Shown here: piece by piece, positions 1 to 6,130 of the stretch
How the letters are laid out: each line of letters begins with the position of its first letter
Position numbering within the stretch: position 1 is the stretch's first letter
From: Clostridia bacterium
GTDB lineage: Bacteria > Bacillota > Clostridia > Saccharofermentanales > Saccharofermentanaceae
Direction: 5' to 3'
Length of the DNA: 9,531 nucleotides
NCBI GenBank assembly: GCA_017881645.1
Contig: JADGQQ010000011.1
Coordinates: 1 to 9,531, forward strand
Made by a program: the position numbers and the translations under genes
The notes under the pieces: model-generated
Seen by the model: the letters and a program-made list of their open reading frames with translations, nothing else
The model's database searches: none
Told to the model about the DNA's origin: nothing

Positions 1-19
1 CTCATAGATTTATATCCTT
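1..19 (-). other. Possible start of a minus-strand gene at the left edge
   Basis: On the minus strand the sequence AAGGA (15-19) is followed 9 nt later by an ATG (3-5), which is a normal ribosome-binding-site and start arrangement. Only the start codon and two further bases lie inside the window, so nothing can be said about the product. The site lies beyond the parB terminator at 59-99, so a gene here would need its own promoter or readthrough. A 10-bp palindrome CACAATTGTG (26-35) lies just upstream of the AAGGA and could be an operator or chance. Confidence 0.3.
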
Positions 20-58
20 GTTTTTCACAATTGTGCCCGCCCTTCGAATCAAACGAAT

Positions 59-99
59 CATAAAACACCCGGTTATTTATAATAGCCGGGTGTTTTATG
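59..99 (-). terminator. Strong hairpin terminator after parB, possibly bidirectional
   Basis: AAAACACCCGG (62-72) pairs perfectly with CCGGGTGTTTT (86-96). The stem extends outward by three more pairs (59-61 with 97-99) and inward by a G-T wobble and two A-T pairs, leaving a 7-nt loop. Runs of A on the left and T on the right give a T-tract after the stem on either strand, so it could terminate transcription in both directions. It begins 85 nt beyond the parB stop and is the natural end of the parA-parB transcript. Confidence 0.85.
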
Positions 100-183
100 T
101 TGCGCGTCGTCTCTGATGCGGAGAGATATCACCAGAAACAACCCTTGAGGACTCAATAAAACTGTATTTTTTCTTCTAATTGC

Positions 184-1068
184 CTATTCTCCGATGATTT
201 CGAGGACGCGATCCAGGTCATCGTATGAGAAATACTCGATTACCAGTGTTCCTTTTCCTTTTATCTGATCTTTTACCTTGAGTTTTACCTTGGTTCCGAA
301 GTGTTTTGTAAGTTTACGTTCGACATCTTTTGTACTGAGCGCAATTGCAGATCCTGCTTCCTCTAGATCCGGATCCGCTTTCGGCTTTTCGGTCTTCGGC
401 ATGAGGAGTCTACGAACATATTCTTCCGTTTCACGAACACTTAGTTCCTTTGCCAGAACTACATCTGCTGCCTTTTTTTGCTCCTCAGATGACGATAAAG
501 CCAAAAGTGCACGTGCGTGGCCAGCCGTCAGATCACCGTTTCGAATGAAATCCTGCAGTGAAGGATCGATTGTAATCAATCTTACTGTATTGGCAATAGC
601 AGGACGGCTTTTCCCAAGTTTCTTTGAAAGCTGCTCCTGTGTCAGACCGTGTTCCTTCATGAGCCGGTCCATTGCATAGGCTTCTTCCAATGGATTGAGG
701 TCCTGACGCTGTATGTTTTCGATCAAGGCCTGTTCCATCGTCTGCAAGTCTGTCAGATCGCGAACAATCGCCGGAATCACGGTAAGTCCCGCGAGCCTGG
801 ATGCCCGCCAACGGCGCTCTCCGGCCACTATACGGTATCCCGAGCCCTTCTTAACCACTATGATGGGTTGTATGACGCCATTCTCTTTAATCGAGGCTGC
901 AAGCTCCTGAAGCGACTCTTCTTCGAACCTCTTTCTTGGCTGATCATCATTCGGATTGATATCGTTAATCTTCAGGTCGACCACGGAGTCTTTCATTTGC
1001 TCCGGTATTCCTTCAACAGAAAGCAGCGCGCCCAGTCCCTTACCCAATCCTTTTGATGCAGGTCCCAT
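184..1068 (-). CDS. parB: Chromosome partitioning protein ParB (Spo0J)
   Basis: A 294-residue ParB/Spo0J CTPase that loads at parS, spreads along DNA as a sliding clamp, stimulates ParA and helps recruit condensin to the origin (family knowledge). Features seen: a lysine- and glycine-rich N-terminus with GLGKGLGALL (residues 7-16), matching the ParA-stimulating tail; the CTP-binding GERRWRA motif (83-89); the ENIQR-x-DLNPLEEA box (117-130); a helix-turn-helix GLTQEQLSKKLGKS...IANTVRL (about 141-164); and a C-terminal dimerisation domain (about 245-294). Length is typical. The start is fixed by an in-frame TAA directly before the ATG and a GGTGAG ribosome-binding site. It follows parA by 67 nt on the same strand, implying one operon. 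All key motifs are intact. Confidence 0.96.
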   Translation of the reverse strand: MGPASKGLGKGLGALLSVEGIPEQMKDSVVDLKINDINPNDDQPRKRFEEESLQELAASIKENGVIQPIIVVKKGSGYRIVAGERRWRASRLAGLTVIPAIVRDLTDLQTMEQALIENIQRQDLNPLEEAYAMDRLMKEHGLTQEQLSKKLGKSRPAIANTVRLITIDPSLQDFIRNGDLTAGHARALLALSSSEEQKKAADVVLAKELSVRETEEYVRRLLMPKTEKPKADPDLEEAGSAIALSTKDVERKLTKHFGTKVKLKVKDQIKGKGTLVIEYFSYDDLDRVLEIIGE

Positions 1069-1081
1069 TTAACTCACCATT

Positions 1082-1105
1082 ATATATAGACATCTATCTA
1101 TATAT
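1082..1105. repeat. A+T-rich inverted repeat in the parA-parB gap
   Basis: ATATATAGA (1082-1090) and TCTATATAT (1097-1105) are perfect 9-bp inverted arms with a 6-nt spacer. The repeat lies in the 67-nt gap between the parA stop and the parB start. In the parA-parB mRNA it could form a weak hairpin just before the parB ribosome-binding site. No T-tract follows, so it is not a terminator. It could tune parB translation or be a chance product of an A+T-rich spacer. Confidence 0.4.
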
Positions 1106-1135
1106 CCTTTCATTTTCAGTCTCTTCTTCCCTTGC

Positions 1136-1900
1136 TTATGTTGCTCTCTTCATTACCTCGAGAGCGAGTTCGTTGTAAGCATTTCCGCCTCTTGACTTCG
1201 CATCGTATTCTGCAATTGTTTTGCCAAAGCTCGGCGCTTCCGCCAGCCGGATATTTCTTGGAATAACCGTATCAAAAACCTTATCTCCAAAGTACTGTCG
1301 TACTTCTTCTGTAACTTGTCTCGTCAGCTGTGTTCGTCCGTCATACATGGTAATAATGACGCCATAGATTCCAATCACAGGGTTAAGGTGTCTCTTCACG
1401 CGATTAATTGTGTCGACAAGCTGTGTCAACCCCTCCAGGGCGTAATATTCACCTTGAATAGGAACAATTACACCCGTGGCCGCAGCCAATGCATTAATTG
1501 TTAACAACCCCAGCGAAGGCGGGCAGTCAATAAGCACAAAATCGTAATTTGCTGCAACAGAATCAATCGCTCTTTTTAAGATGGTTTCTCTTGACATTGC
1601 AGACACCAATTCAACCTCGGCACCTGCCAGATCAATATTTGTGGGACAAATATCCAAATTGGGGCGGTTTGTCGACCGAATGACCTCAAGAATGGGAACT
1701 TCGTTTACAAGGAGATCATAAACGGATGATTCAAGCGTTCTTTTCTCAATCCCAAATCCGCTTGTTGCATTCCCCTGCGGATCCAGATCGATAATCAGCA
1801 CTTTCTTTTCATGCTTTGCAAGAAATGCTGCAAGGTTGACGCTTGTTGTCGTCTTTCCAACACCGCCTTTTTGGTTAACTATGGCAATAACGTTCGTCAT
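1136..1900 (-). CDS. parA: Chromosome partitioning ATPase ParA (Soj)
   Basis: A 254-residue Soj-type ParA, a Walker-type ATPase that binds DNA non-specifically as an ATP dimer. ParB stimulates its ATPase to move origins, and in Bacilli Soj also modulates DnaA (family knowledge). Features seen: deviant Walker A KGGVGKTT at residues 11-18 with the signature Lys11 and P-loop Lys16; the A' region DLDPQGN (38-44); Walker B FVLIDCPPSL with Asp125; and RTQLTRQV (189-196) in the region that contributes DNA-binding arginines. There is no N-terminal helix-turn-helix, so this is the short chromosomal type, not a plasmid ParA with its own operator-binding domain. The ATG is preceded by TGAGGA with a 10-nt spacer. 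Three parS sites lie upstream, so ParB bound there could affect its expression (inference). Confidence 0.96.
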   Translation of the reverse strand: MTNVIAIVNQKGGVGKTTTSVNLAAFLAKHEKKVLIIDLDPQGNATSGFGIEKRTLESSVYDLLVNEVPILEVIRSTNRPNLDICPTNIDLAGAEVELVSAMSRETILKRAIDSVAANYDFVLIDCPPSLGLLTINALAAATGVIVPIQGEYYALEGLTQLVDTINRVKRHLNPVIGIYGVIITMYDGRTQLTRQVTEEVRQYFGDKVFDTVIPRNIRLAEAPSFGKTIAEYDAKSRGGNAYNELALEVMKRAT

Positions 1901-1960
1901 TCTATCTTTATCCTCATTTCATTGGTACTATCTATGATTCTAACAGATATATCAACTTCA

Positions 1961-1987
1961 ATTATGTCTTTTCGTTTACGTTTTCAA
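1961..1987 (-). promoter_or_regulatory. Weak candidate promoter for parA-parB
   Basis: On the minus strand TTGAAA (1982-1987) is followed after 15 bp by CATAAT (1961-1966). The hexamers are reasonable but the spacing is shorter than the usual 17 bp. It lies 60-90 bp before the parA ATG and only 5 bp from the first parS site, so ParB binding or spreading could influence it. No better sigma-A-type promoter was found between the gyrB terminator and parA. Confidence 0.22.
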
Positions 1988-1992
1988 CGCAT

Positions 1993-2008
1993 TGTTTCAC
2001 GTGAAACA
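1993..2008. promoter_or_regulatory. parS site 1 (ParB-binding centromere)
   Basis: TGTTTCACGTGAAACA is a perfect 16-bp palindrome and the fully symmetric form of the Spo0J/ParB target. The symmetry extends to 20 bp (1991-2010, ATTG...CAAT). Its centre is 70 bp from the next site. Confidence 0.95.
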
Positions 2009-2062
2009 ATCTTATATGTTTATTACCGTACTCAGCCCATCCCCTTTCCTGGTGCACATGAA

Positions 2063-2078
2063 TGTTTCACGTGAAACA
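2063..2078. promoter_or_regulatory. parS site 2 (ParB-binding centromere)
   Basis: An identical perfect TGTTTCACGTGAAACA, with symmetry extending to 20 bp (2061-2080). Its centre lies 70 bp from site 1 and 74 bp from site 3, close to seven helical turns each way. Flanking bases differ from the other sites, so the three are not one long duplicated unit. Confidence 0.95.
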
Positions 2079-2136
2079 TTTATCATATTTTCTGCAGAAC
2101 TATCTTCATTGCACCCTGATAAGGAGTTGGTGATTT

Positions 2137-2152
2137 TGTTTCACGTGAAACA
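2137..2152. promoter_or_regulatory. parS site 3, abutting the gyrB terminator
   Basis: A third identical TGTTTCACGTGAAACA, with symmetry extending to 24 bp (2133-2156). Its right arm directly touches the gyrB terminator stem at 2157, so its A-rich flank on the plus strand supplies the T-tract of that terminator on the minus strand. Confidence 0.95.
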
Positions 2153-2190
2153 AAATGCGGGTTCCACTTGATTTTTCAAGTGGAACCCGC
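2150..2190 (-). terminator. Rho-independent terminator of the gyrB transcript
   Basis: GCGGGTTCCACTTGA (2157-2171) and TCAAGTGGAACCCGC (2176-2190) form a perfect 15-bp stem with a 4-nt loop. On the minus strand the stem is followed by ATTTTGTTT, a T-rich tract. It starts 33 nt after the gyrB stop and separates the replication operon from parA-parB. Confidence 0.92.
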
Positions 2191-2223
2191 TTAGTTTTGT
2201 GTAATCATCACCGGGAAAGCTCT

Positions 2224-4317
2224 TTAGATATCCGTTTTCGCGTATTTTGCGTTCAGTTGAATAAATTCTTTTCTTGGTTCGACCTTGTCACCCATTAGGA
2301 GCGTAAACACTTCATCGGAGGCCTGTGCATCTTCGATATGAATTTGCAGAAGTTTTCTTGTGGTCGGATTCATTGTCGTTTCCCAGAGCTGTTCAGAACT
2401 CATTTCTCCAAGACCTTTGTATCTCTGCAATTTCGGCTCTTTCCAGCCCGTCTTTTGCTTAATTGCCTCAACTTCAACCTCATCATAGGCATAATACCCT
2501 TCATTCCCCTGATACACACGGAAAAGCGGAGGACAGGCAATATATACATAGCCATTTTCTACAAGCGGGCGTAGGTATCGGAAGAAGAATGTAAGAAGCA
2601 GTGTGCGTATATGTGATCCGTCTACGTCGGCATCGGCCATGATGATTACTTTATGGTACCGGAGCTTCGAATCATCAAAATCTTCGCCAATTCCAGCACC
2701 AAGGGCCATAACAACCGGCTGAAGCTTCTCGTTGCCATAAACTTTATCAATTCGAGCCTTCTCAACATTCAACATCTTGCCCCAGAGAGGTAAAATCGCC
2801 TGATATTTGCGCTCACGGCCTTGTTTTGCCGAACCGCCAGCTGAATCTCCCTCAACAATGAAGATTTCACAGAGGGATGGATCTTTCTCCTGACAATCCG
2901 CTAGCTTTCCGGGAAGGGCGCTTGATTCAAACACACTCTTGCGACGCGTCAGATCACGGGCTTTGCGGGCGGCTTCACGGGCTCGGGAAGCAGACAAGCA
3001 TTTATCCATGACAATTCGGGCTACAGACGGGTTCTCTTCCAGATATTGCGACATTTTCTCACCGACTACAGATTCAACCATTGTCCGGATCTCAGAATTT
3101 CCGAGCTTGGACTTCGTCTGGCCTTCAAACTGCGGTTCCGGCAGCTTAACACTGATAATAGCACCGAGACCTTCTCTGGCATCTTCTCCCTGCAGGTTCT
3201 TATCGCCATCCTTTAAATACTTGTACTTGCGCGCGTAATCATTAATAACCTTTGTAAGTGCGGACTTAAACCCGGTCATATGTGTTCCGCCCTCAATGGT
3301 TGCTATGTTGTTCGCATAAGAATAGACATTTTCCGCAAAAGAATCGTTATATTGCACGGAAACCTCGACAAAACAGTCTCCGGAACGCTGTGCAATATAA
3401 ATCGGCGGTTTATGCAGCGCTTCGCGATGCCGGTTCAGATACTCTACGAAAGAGATAATCCCGCCGTCATAATGAAGTGTCTTGACGACCGGTTCTTCTT
3501 CACGATCATCTACGAGATGGATCGTAATTTCCCGGTTCAGGAAGGCCATTTCGCGATATCGTGTGATCATGGATGCAAAATCGAAGTGAATATCAGGAAA
3601 AATCTCATGATCCGGCATAAATATCGTCTTTGTTCCTGTATCATTGATATTGCACTTACCTATTACAGTCAAAGGCTTTGTTGTTAACCCGCGTTCAAAT
3701 CCAATGGAAAAGATCTTGCCTTCCCGTCGAACTTCTACCGTCATACTGGAAGCAAGAGCATTTACGACCGAAGCACCGACGCCATGGAGCCCGCCGGAGA
3801 CGCTATACGCTCCTCCGCCGAACTTTCCGCCGGCATGAAGCATGGTATGTACGACTTCTACAGTTGGAATACCCTTCTGGGGATGATTTCCGACCGGAAT
3901 TCCGGATCCGTTGTCAATAACAGTGACGGATCCGTCCTTATTTACCGTAACCCAGATGGAATCACAGCGACCTGCGAGCGCTTCATCGACCGAATTGGCT
4001 ACAATCTCGTATACGAGGTGGTGAAGGCCGCGGAGCGTCGTGTCTCCTATGTACATTCCGGGGCGTTTACGGACCGCCTGGAGGCCTTCCAGGACCTGAA
4101 TATCGGATTCACTGTAGGAAGATGCGTTGGATGTATCGAATTCGTCCTGTCCGGCTGCGGCTCCCGCAATATCGGCCAGAGATTCTTCCTTATAGTCATC
4201 CGTCAGCGCTCTTGGATTATTCGCCAGATTAACGATACCGTCAATTCCATCATTTTCTTCATCTCCGGAACCGGCATCCGATGAATAATTGCCCGTCTTG
4301 CTCTTGTTCTCACTCAT
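2224..4317 (-). CDS. gyrB: DNA gyrase subunit B with an acidic N-terminal extension
   Basis: ATPase subunit of gyrase, which with GyrA introduces negative supercoils. From the ATG at 4315-4317 it has 697 residues. Seen: GHKL ATPase with Glu104 and Asn108 (YEIVANSVDEAL), Asp135 in DNGSGIP and GLHGVG (176-181); TOPRIM EGDSAGG (489-495) and DADVDG with Asp562/Asp564; and C-terminal QRYKGLGEM (631-639). The large insertion of E. coli GyrB is absent, as in Gram-positives. The open frame continues upstream to a TTG at 4392, but that lacks a ribosome-binding site, whereas 4317 follows GGAAGGA with 8-nt spacing. Residues 1-67 are an acidic, low-complexity tail before the conserved YSESDIQVLEGL, which normally begins around residue 10. 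Trp512 stands where E. coli has Lys447. No gyrA follows; a terminator does, so GyrA must be encoded elsewhere. Confidence 0.96.
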   Translation of the reverse strand: MSENKSKTGNYSSDAGSGDEENDGIDGIVNLANNPRALTDDYKEESLADIAGAAAGQDEFDTSNASSYSESDIQVLEGLQAVRKRPGMYIGDTTLRGLHHLVYEIVANSVDEALAGRCDSIWVTVNKDGSVTVIDNGSGIPVGNHPQKGIPTVEVVHTMLHAGGKFGGGAYSVSGGLHGVGASVVNALASSMTVEVRREGKIFSIGFERGLTTKPLTVIGKCNINDTGTKTIFMPDHEIFPDIHFDFASMITRYREMAFLNREITIHLVDDREEEPVVKTLHYDGGIISFVEYLNRHREALHKPPIYIAQRSGDCFVEVSVQYNDSFAENVYSYANNIATIEGGTHMTGFKSALTKVINDYARKYKYLKDGDKNLQGEDAREGLGAIISVKLPEPQFEGQTKSKLGNSEIRTMVESVVGEKMSQYLEENPSVARIVMDKCLSASRAREAARKARDLTRRKSVFESSALPGKLADCQEKDPSLCEIFIVEGDSAGGSAKQGRERKYQAILPLWGKMLNVEKARIDKVYGNEKLQPVVMALGAGIGEDFDDSKLRYHKVIIMADADVDGSHIRTLLLTFFFRYLRPLVENGYVYIACPPLFRVYQGNEGYYAYDEVEVEAIKQKTGWKEPKLQRYKGLGEMSSEQLWETTMNPTTRKLLQIHIEDAQASDEVFTLLMGDKVEPRKEFIQLNAKYAKTDI

Positions 4318-4397
4318 TTTTTGTATCCTTCCCTTATCCTTGCCTGCGATCGGGGTGATTGTAAGTATTTCTTCATAACGTCTGCTATTCAAGCATT

Positions 4398-4412
4398 TGT
4401 AACAATGTTACA
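4398..4412. promoter_or_regulatory. Operator-like palindrome upstream of gyrB
   Basis: TGTAACAATGTTACA is a perfect palindrome with 7-bp arms around one central base. It lies in the 101-nt gap between remB and gyrB, about 80 bp before the gyrB start. The size and symmetry fit a dimeric repressor site, but I cannot assign a regulator, and chance is possible. Confidence 0.3.
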
Positions 4413-4418
4413 CGATTG

Positions 4419-4694
4419 TCAGCCATGGTAAAAGTTCTCTTTAGAACGTTTTTTCATCTCAGAAATACGTCTGAGCAATGTCACTGTCGAAATCGGTGAT
4501 ATATAGACACGGTCTATGGTAACAATAACGGACCGGGGGATTTCCTCCGATACATATTCGACATGTTCCGCCTTTTCCGCTTCGGATAAGAACCGCAGCA
4601 TGTCCGTTTGTTTGGGCGAAATGGTATCCATATCAAAGATCCCGACAATGATCCGGTCGGAGATCGTATATTCGCCGCCTACGTGTACGTACAT
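4419..4694 (-). CDS. remB: RemB-like DUF370 protein
   Basis: A 91-residue small protein of the DUF370 family, to which Bacillus RemB (YaaB) belongs and which is related to the biofilm-matrix regulator RemA. Members are small basic or mixed-charge DNA-associated proteins; the exact role of RemB is not well defined. It begins MYVHVGGEYTISDRIIVGIFD and contains RSVIVTIDRVYISPISTVTLLRR, closely matching the family start (MYIHLG..) and the V-Y-x-SP-S-x-TL-x-R motif. The frame extends upstream to a TTG at 4712, but the ATG at 4694 gives the family N-terminus and has GGAGGA 10 nt upstream. Its place between recF and gyrB is the one seen in Bacillus, which supports the call. Confidence 0.88.
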   Translation of the reverse strand: MYVHVGGEYTISDRIIVGIFDMDTISPKQTDMLRFLSEAEKAEHVEYVSEEIPRSVIVTIDRVYISPISTVTLLRRISEMKKRSKENFYHG

Positions 4695-4717
4695 GTGTGT
4701 CCATTCCTCCAATTGCG

Positions 4718-4750
4718 TTGCTTTTCAAGCGATTTGACCCTAAAAAGCAA
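4718..4750. repeat. Inverted repeat in the remB leader
   Basis: TTGCTTTT (4718-4725) and AAAAGCAA (4743-4750) are perfect 8-bp inverted arms separated by 17 nt, between recF and remB. In the minus-strand transcript it could form a leader hairpin ending about 8 nt before the remB ribosome-binding site. No T-tract follows the second arm, so it does not look like a terminator. Function unknown. Confidence 0.3.
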
Positions 4751-4754
4751 GTTA

Positions 4755-4763
4755 ATTATATCA
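4755..4763 (-). promoter_or_regulatory. Candidate extended -10 promoter for remB-gyrB
   Basis: On the minus strand TGATATAAT is a perfect extended -10 element (TGN-TATAAT) 12 nt beyond the recF stop codon. No recognisable -35 lies 17 bp upstream, inside the recF 3' end, which is tolerated by extended -10 promoters. It would start transcription about 55 nt before the remB ATG and give remB and gyrB expression independent of dnaN-recF. Confidence 0.4.
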
Positions 4764-4774
4764 TATTTATCCTC

Positions 4775-6115
4775 TCAACGCCGTGTCACCGATCCATCCG
4801 TAACTTCATAGAAGGTGATTTCCGATTTCATGGAGACTGCAGGATCAGCCAGATCAAATAATTCTCTTTCGATGAAATTGCGGTCCGTACAAGTGACAAA
4901 AACCTGTGCGTCTTCCATATTTGCGAGCAGGCAGCGCCTGCGCCCGGCGTCCAGTTCACTGAAAACGTCATCCAGAAGCAATACCGGCATTTCTCCGGTT
5001 TCTTCACGTAAAATCGAGAGTTCTGCAAGACGTAACGCCAGTGCTGCGGAACGCTGCTGCCCCTGCGATGCGAAGGCGCGAAGTCCGTCTCCGTCCAGCG
5101 AGAGCTCAAGATCGTCCCTATGCGGACCGAGACCCGTACTGCCCTTCTCATAATCATCCTGATGCGTCGCTTTCCAGCGGGATATCAGCAGATTCTCTAT
5201 CTCTTCCAGATGTTTATGCGGATCTTTTTGTATTTCCTCGGTCAACACACCGGAAACTGTGCGGTATCGGGTATAAAGACTCTCTTTTCCACCGGAGATC
5301 TGCTCATGTTTTTCACGTGTGAGTACCCGGATACGCTCAGAGAAAAGGATGCGCTCAACGAGTATGCGGGAAGCCGCCTGCGCCAGCGGATAATCCCATA
5401 TTTCCAGTTCACTCTCTTCGAGATCGCTGAGCATATGCACGGATTGTTTCTGCCGCATGATCTTGATTGTCCGGTTGCGCTGTGCAAGGAGCTTCGAATA
5501 CGTAATCAGATCATGAAAATAGCAGGGACGGACTTGAGATATCAGAAGATCCATATACCTTCTCCGGACAGACGGACCTTCCTTGATCAGAAGCAGATCC
5601 TCCGGGGCAAAGATCACGGCATGAAAAAGGCCCATGAAGTCGCTGATTCTCTCGAGAGGGACATGATCATGCTCCGCTGTTCTCCGGGCTCTCCTGAGGC
5701 CGTCAGGGCCATCCGCTGCTTCCGTGTAGGTTATGGCAAGACTCTCTTCGTAATAGTCGTCTTTTTTACGGCCGGAGTAGGGAAGATCTCCCTTTTGAAT
5801 AACGGACGAAATGACGCCCTTCTCCGGATCCGTCGGAGCAAGAACCGGCGCATCTTCTCTGCACACGATTAAAGGTCTGTACCGGTGTGCCAGCATATCC
5901 AGCTGCACACGATAGCCGTTTTCTCCGTGAAAGATCAGTTCGCGGTCTTTGGACGTGCGGTGTGAGCGTGCGCATGCACACAGATAAATTGCTTCGATGA
6001 TATTGGTTTTCCCCTGGGCATTTTCACCGAAGAATACATTAATAGAAGGCTCAACATCGAGGTCGAGCCTTCTGTAATTACGAAATGAATCAATGTGAAT
6101 GGATCGAATAAACAT
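4775..6115 (-). CDS. recF: DNA replication and repair protein RecF, enlarged
   Basis: An SMC-like ABC ATPase that binds gapped DNA and, with RecO and RecR, loads RecA in recombinational repair. Seen: Walker A GENAQGKTN (30-38), FAPEDL (169-174), GPHRDDL (330-336), the ABC signature SQGQQRSAALALRLAE (350-365), and Walker B LLLDDVFSELD (379-389). At 446 residues it is about 75 longer than the usual 360-375. Most of the excess lies at about residues 85-155, a charged segment (DPEKG...SGRKKDDYYEES...RRARRTAEHD) between the early lobe and the conserved FAPEDL helix. The ATG follows AGGA with 6-nt spacing. The 15-nt gap to dnaN implies tight co-transcription. The S4-domain gene (rlbA/yaaA) often found between dnaN and recF is absent. 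Confidence 0.95.
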   Translation of the reverse strand: MFIRSIHIDSFRNYRRLDLDVEPSINVFFGENAQGKTNIIEAIYLCACARSHRTSKDRELIFHGENGYRVQLDMLAHRYRPLIVCREDAPVLAPTDPEKGVISSVIQKGDLPYSGRKKDDYYEESLAITYTEAADGPDGLRRARRTAEHDHVPLERISDFMGLFHAVIFAPEDLLLIKEGPSVRRRYMDLLISQVRPCYFHDLITYSKLLAQRNRTIKIMRQKQSVHMLSDLEESELEIWDYPLAQAASRILVERILFSERIRVLTREKHEQISGGKESLYTRYRTVSGVLTEEIQKDPHKHLEEIENLLISRWKATHQDDYEKGSTGLGPHRDDLELSLDGDGLRAFASQGQQRSAALALRLAELSILREETGEMPVLLLDDVFSELDAGRRRCLLANMEDAQVFVTCTDRNFIERELFDLADPAVSMKSEITFYEVTDGSVTRR

Positions 6116-6130
6116 ATATGTTCCTATGGA

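Larger units (their letters stand above)
1901..2223. other. Non-coding centromere region between gyrB and parA
   Basis: This 323-bp gap holds, from right to left, the gyrB terminator, three perfect parS palindromes and the 5' leader of parA. I see no convincing gene in it. Its role appears to be origin segregation: a ParB loading platform next to the genes for ParA and ParB. Confidence 0.8.

Noticed and set aside
1..63. Open plus-strand frame of 20 codons ending in TAA at 61-63, as the tail of a convergent gene
   Set aside because: It is too short to show coding character, another frame is equally open, and the minus strand has a better start signal there.
3784..4284. 166-codon plus-strand open frame opposite the gyrB 5' end
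   Set aside because: It is an antisense shadow of gyrB with no recognisable product.
4318..4392. In-frame upstream extension of gyrB to a TTG start at 4392
   Set aside because: There is no ribosome-binding site before the TTG, while the ATG at 4317 follows GGAAGGA at good spacing.
4695..4712. In-frame upstream extension of remB to a TTG start at 4712
   Set aside because: The extension reads through the GGAGGA ribosome-binding site, and the ATG at 4694 gives the family-typical MYVHVG start.
5309..5324. TTTTTCACGTGTGAGT, a CACGTG-containing sequence in recF
   Set aside because: It matches parS at only 11 of 16 positions with one arm lost, and sits in coding sequence.
5120..5872. 250-codon plus-strand open frame inside recF
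   Set aside because: It is antisense to a clearly conserved gene, its translation resembles no family I recognise, and it has no convincing ribosome-binding site.
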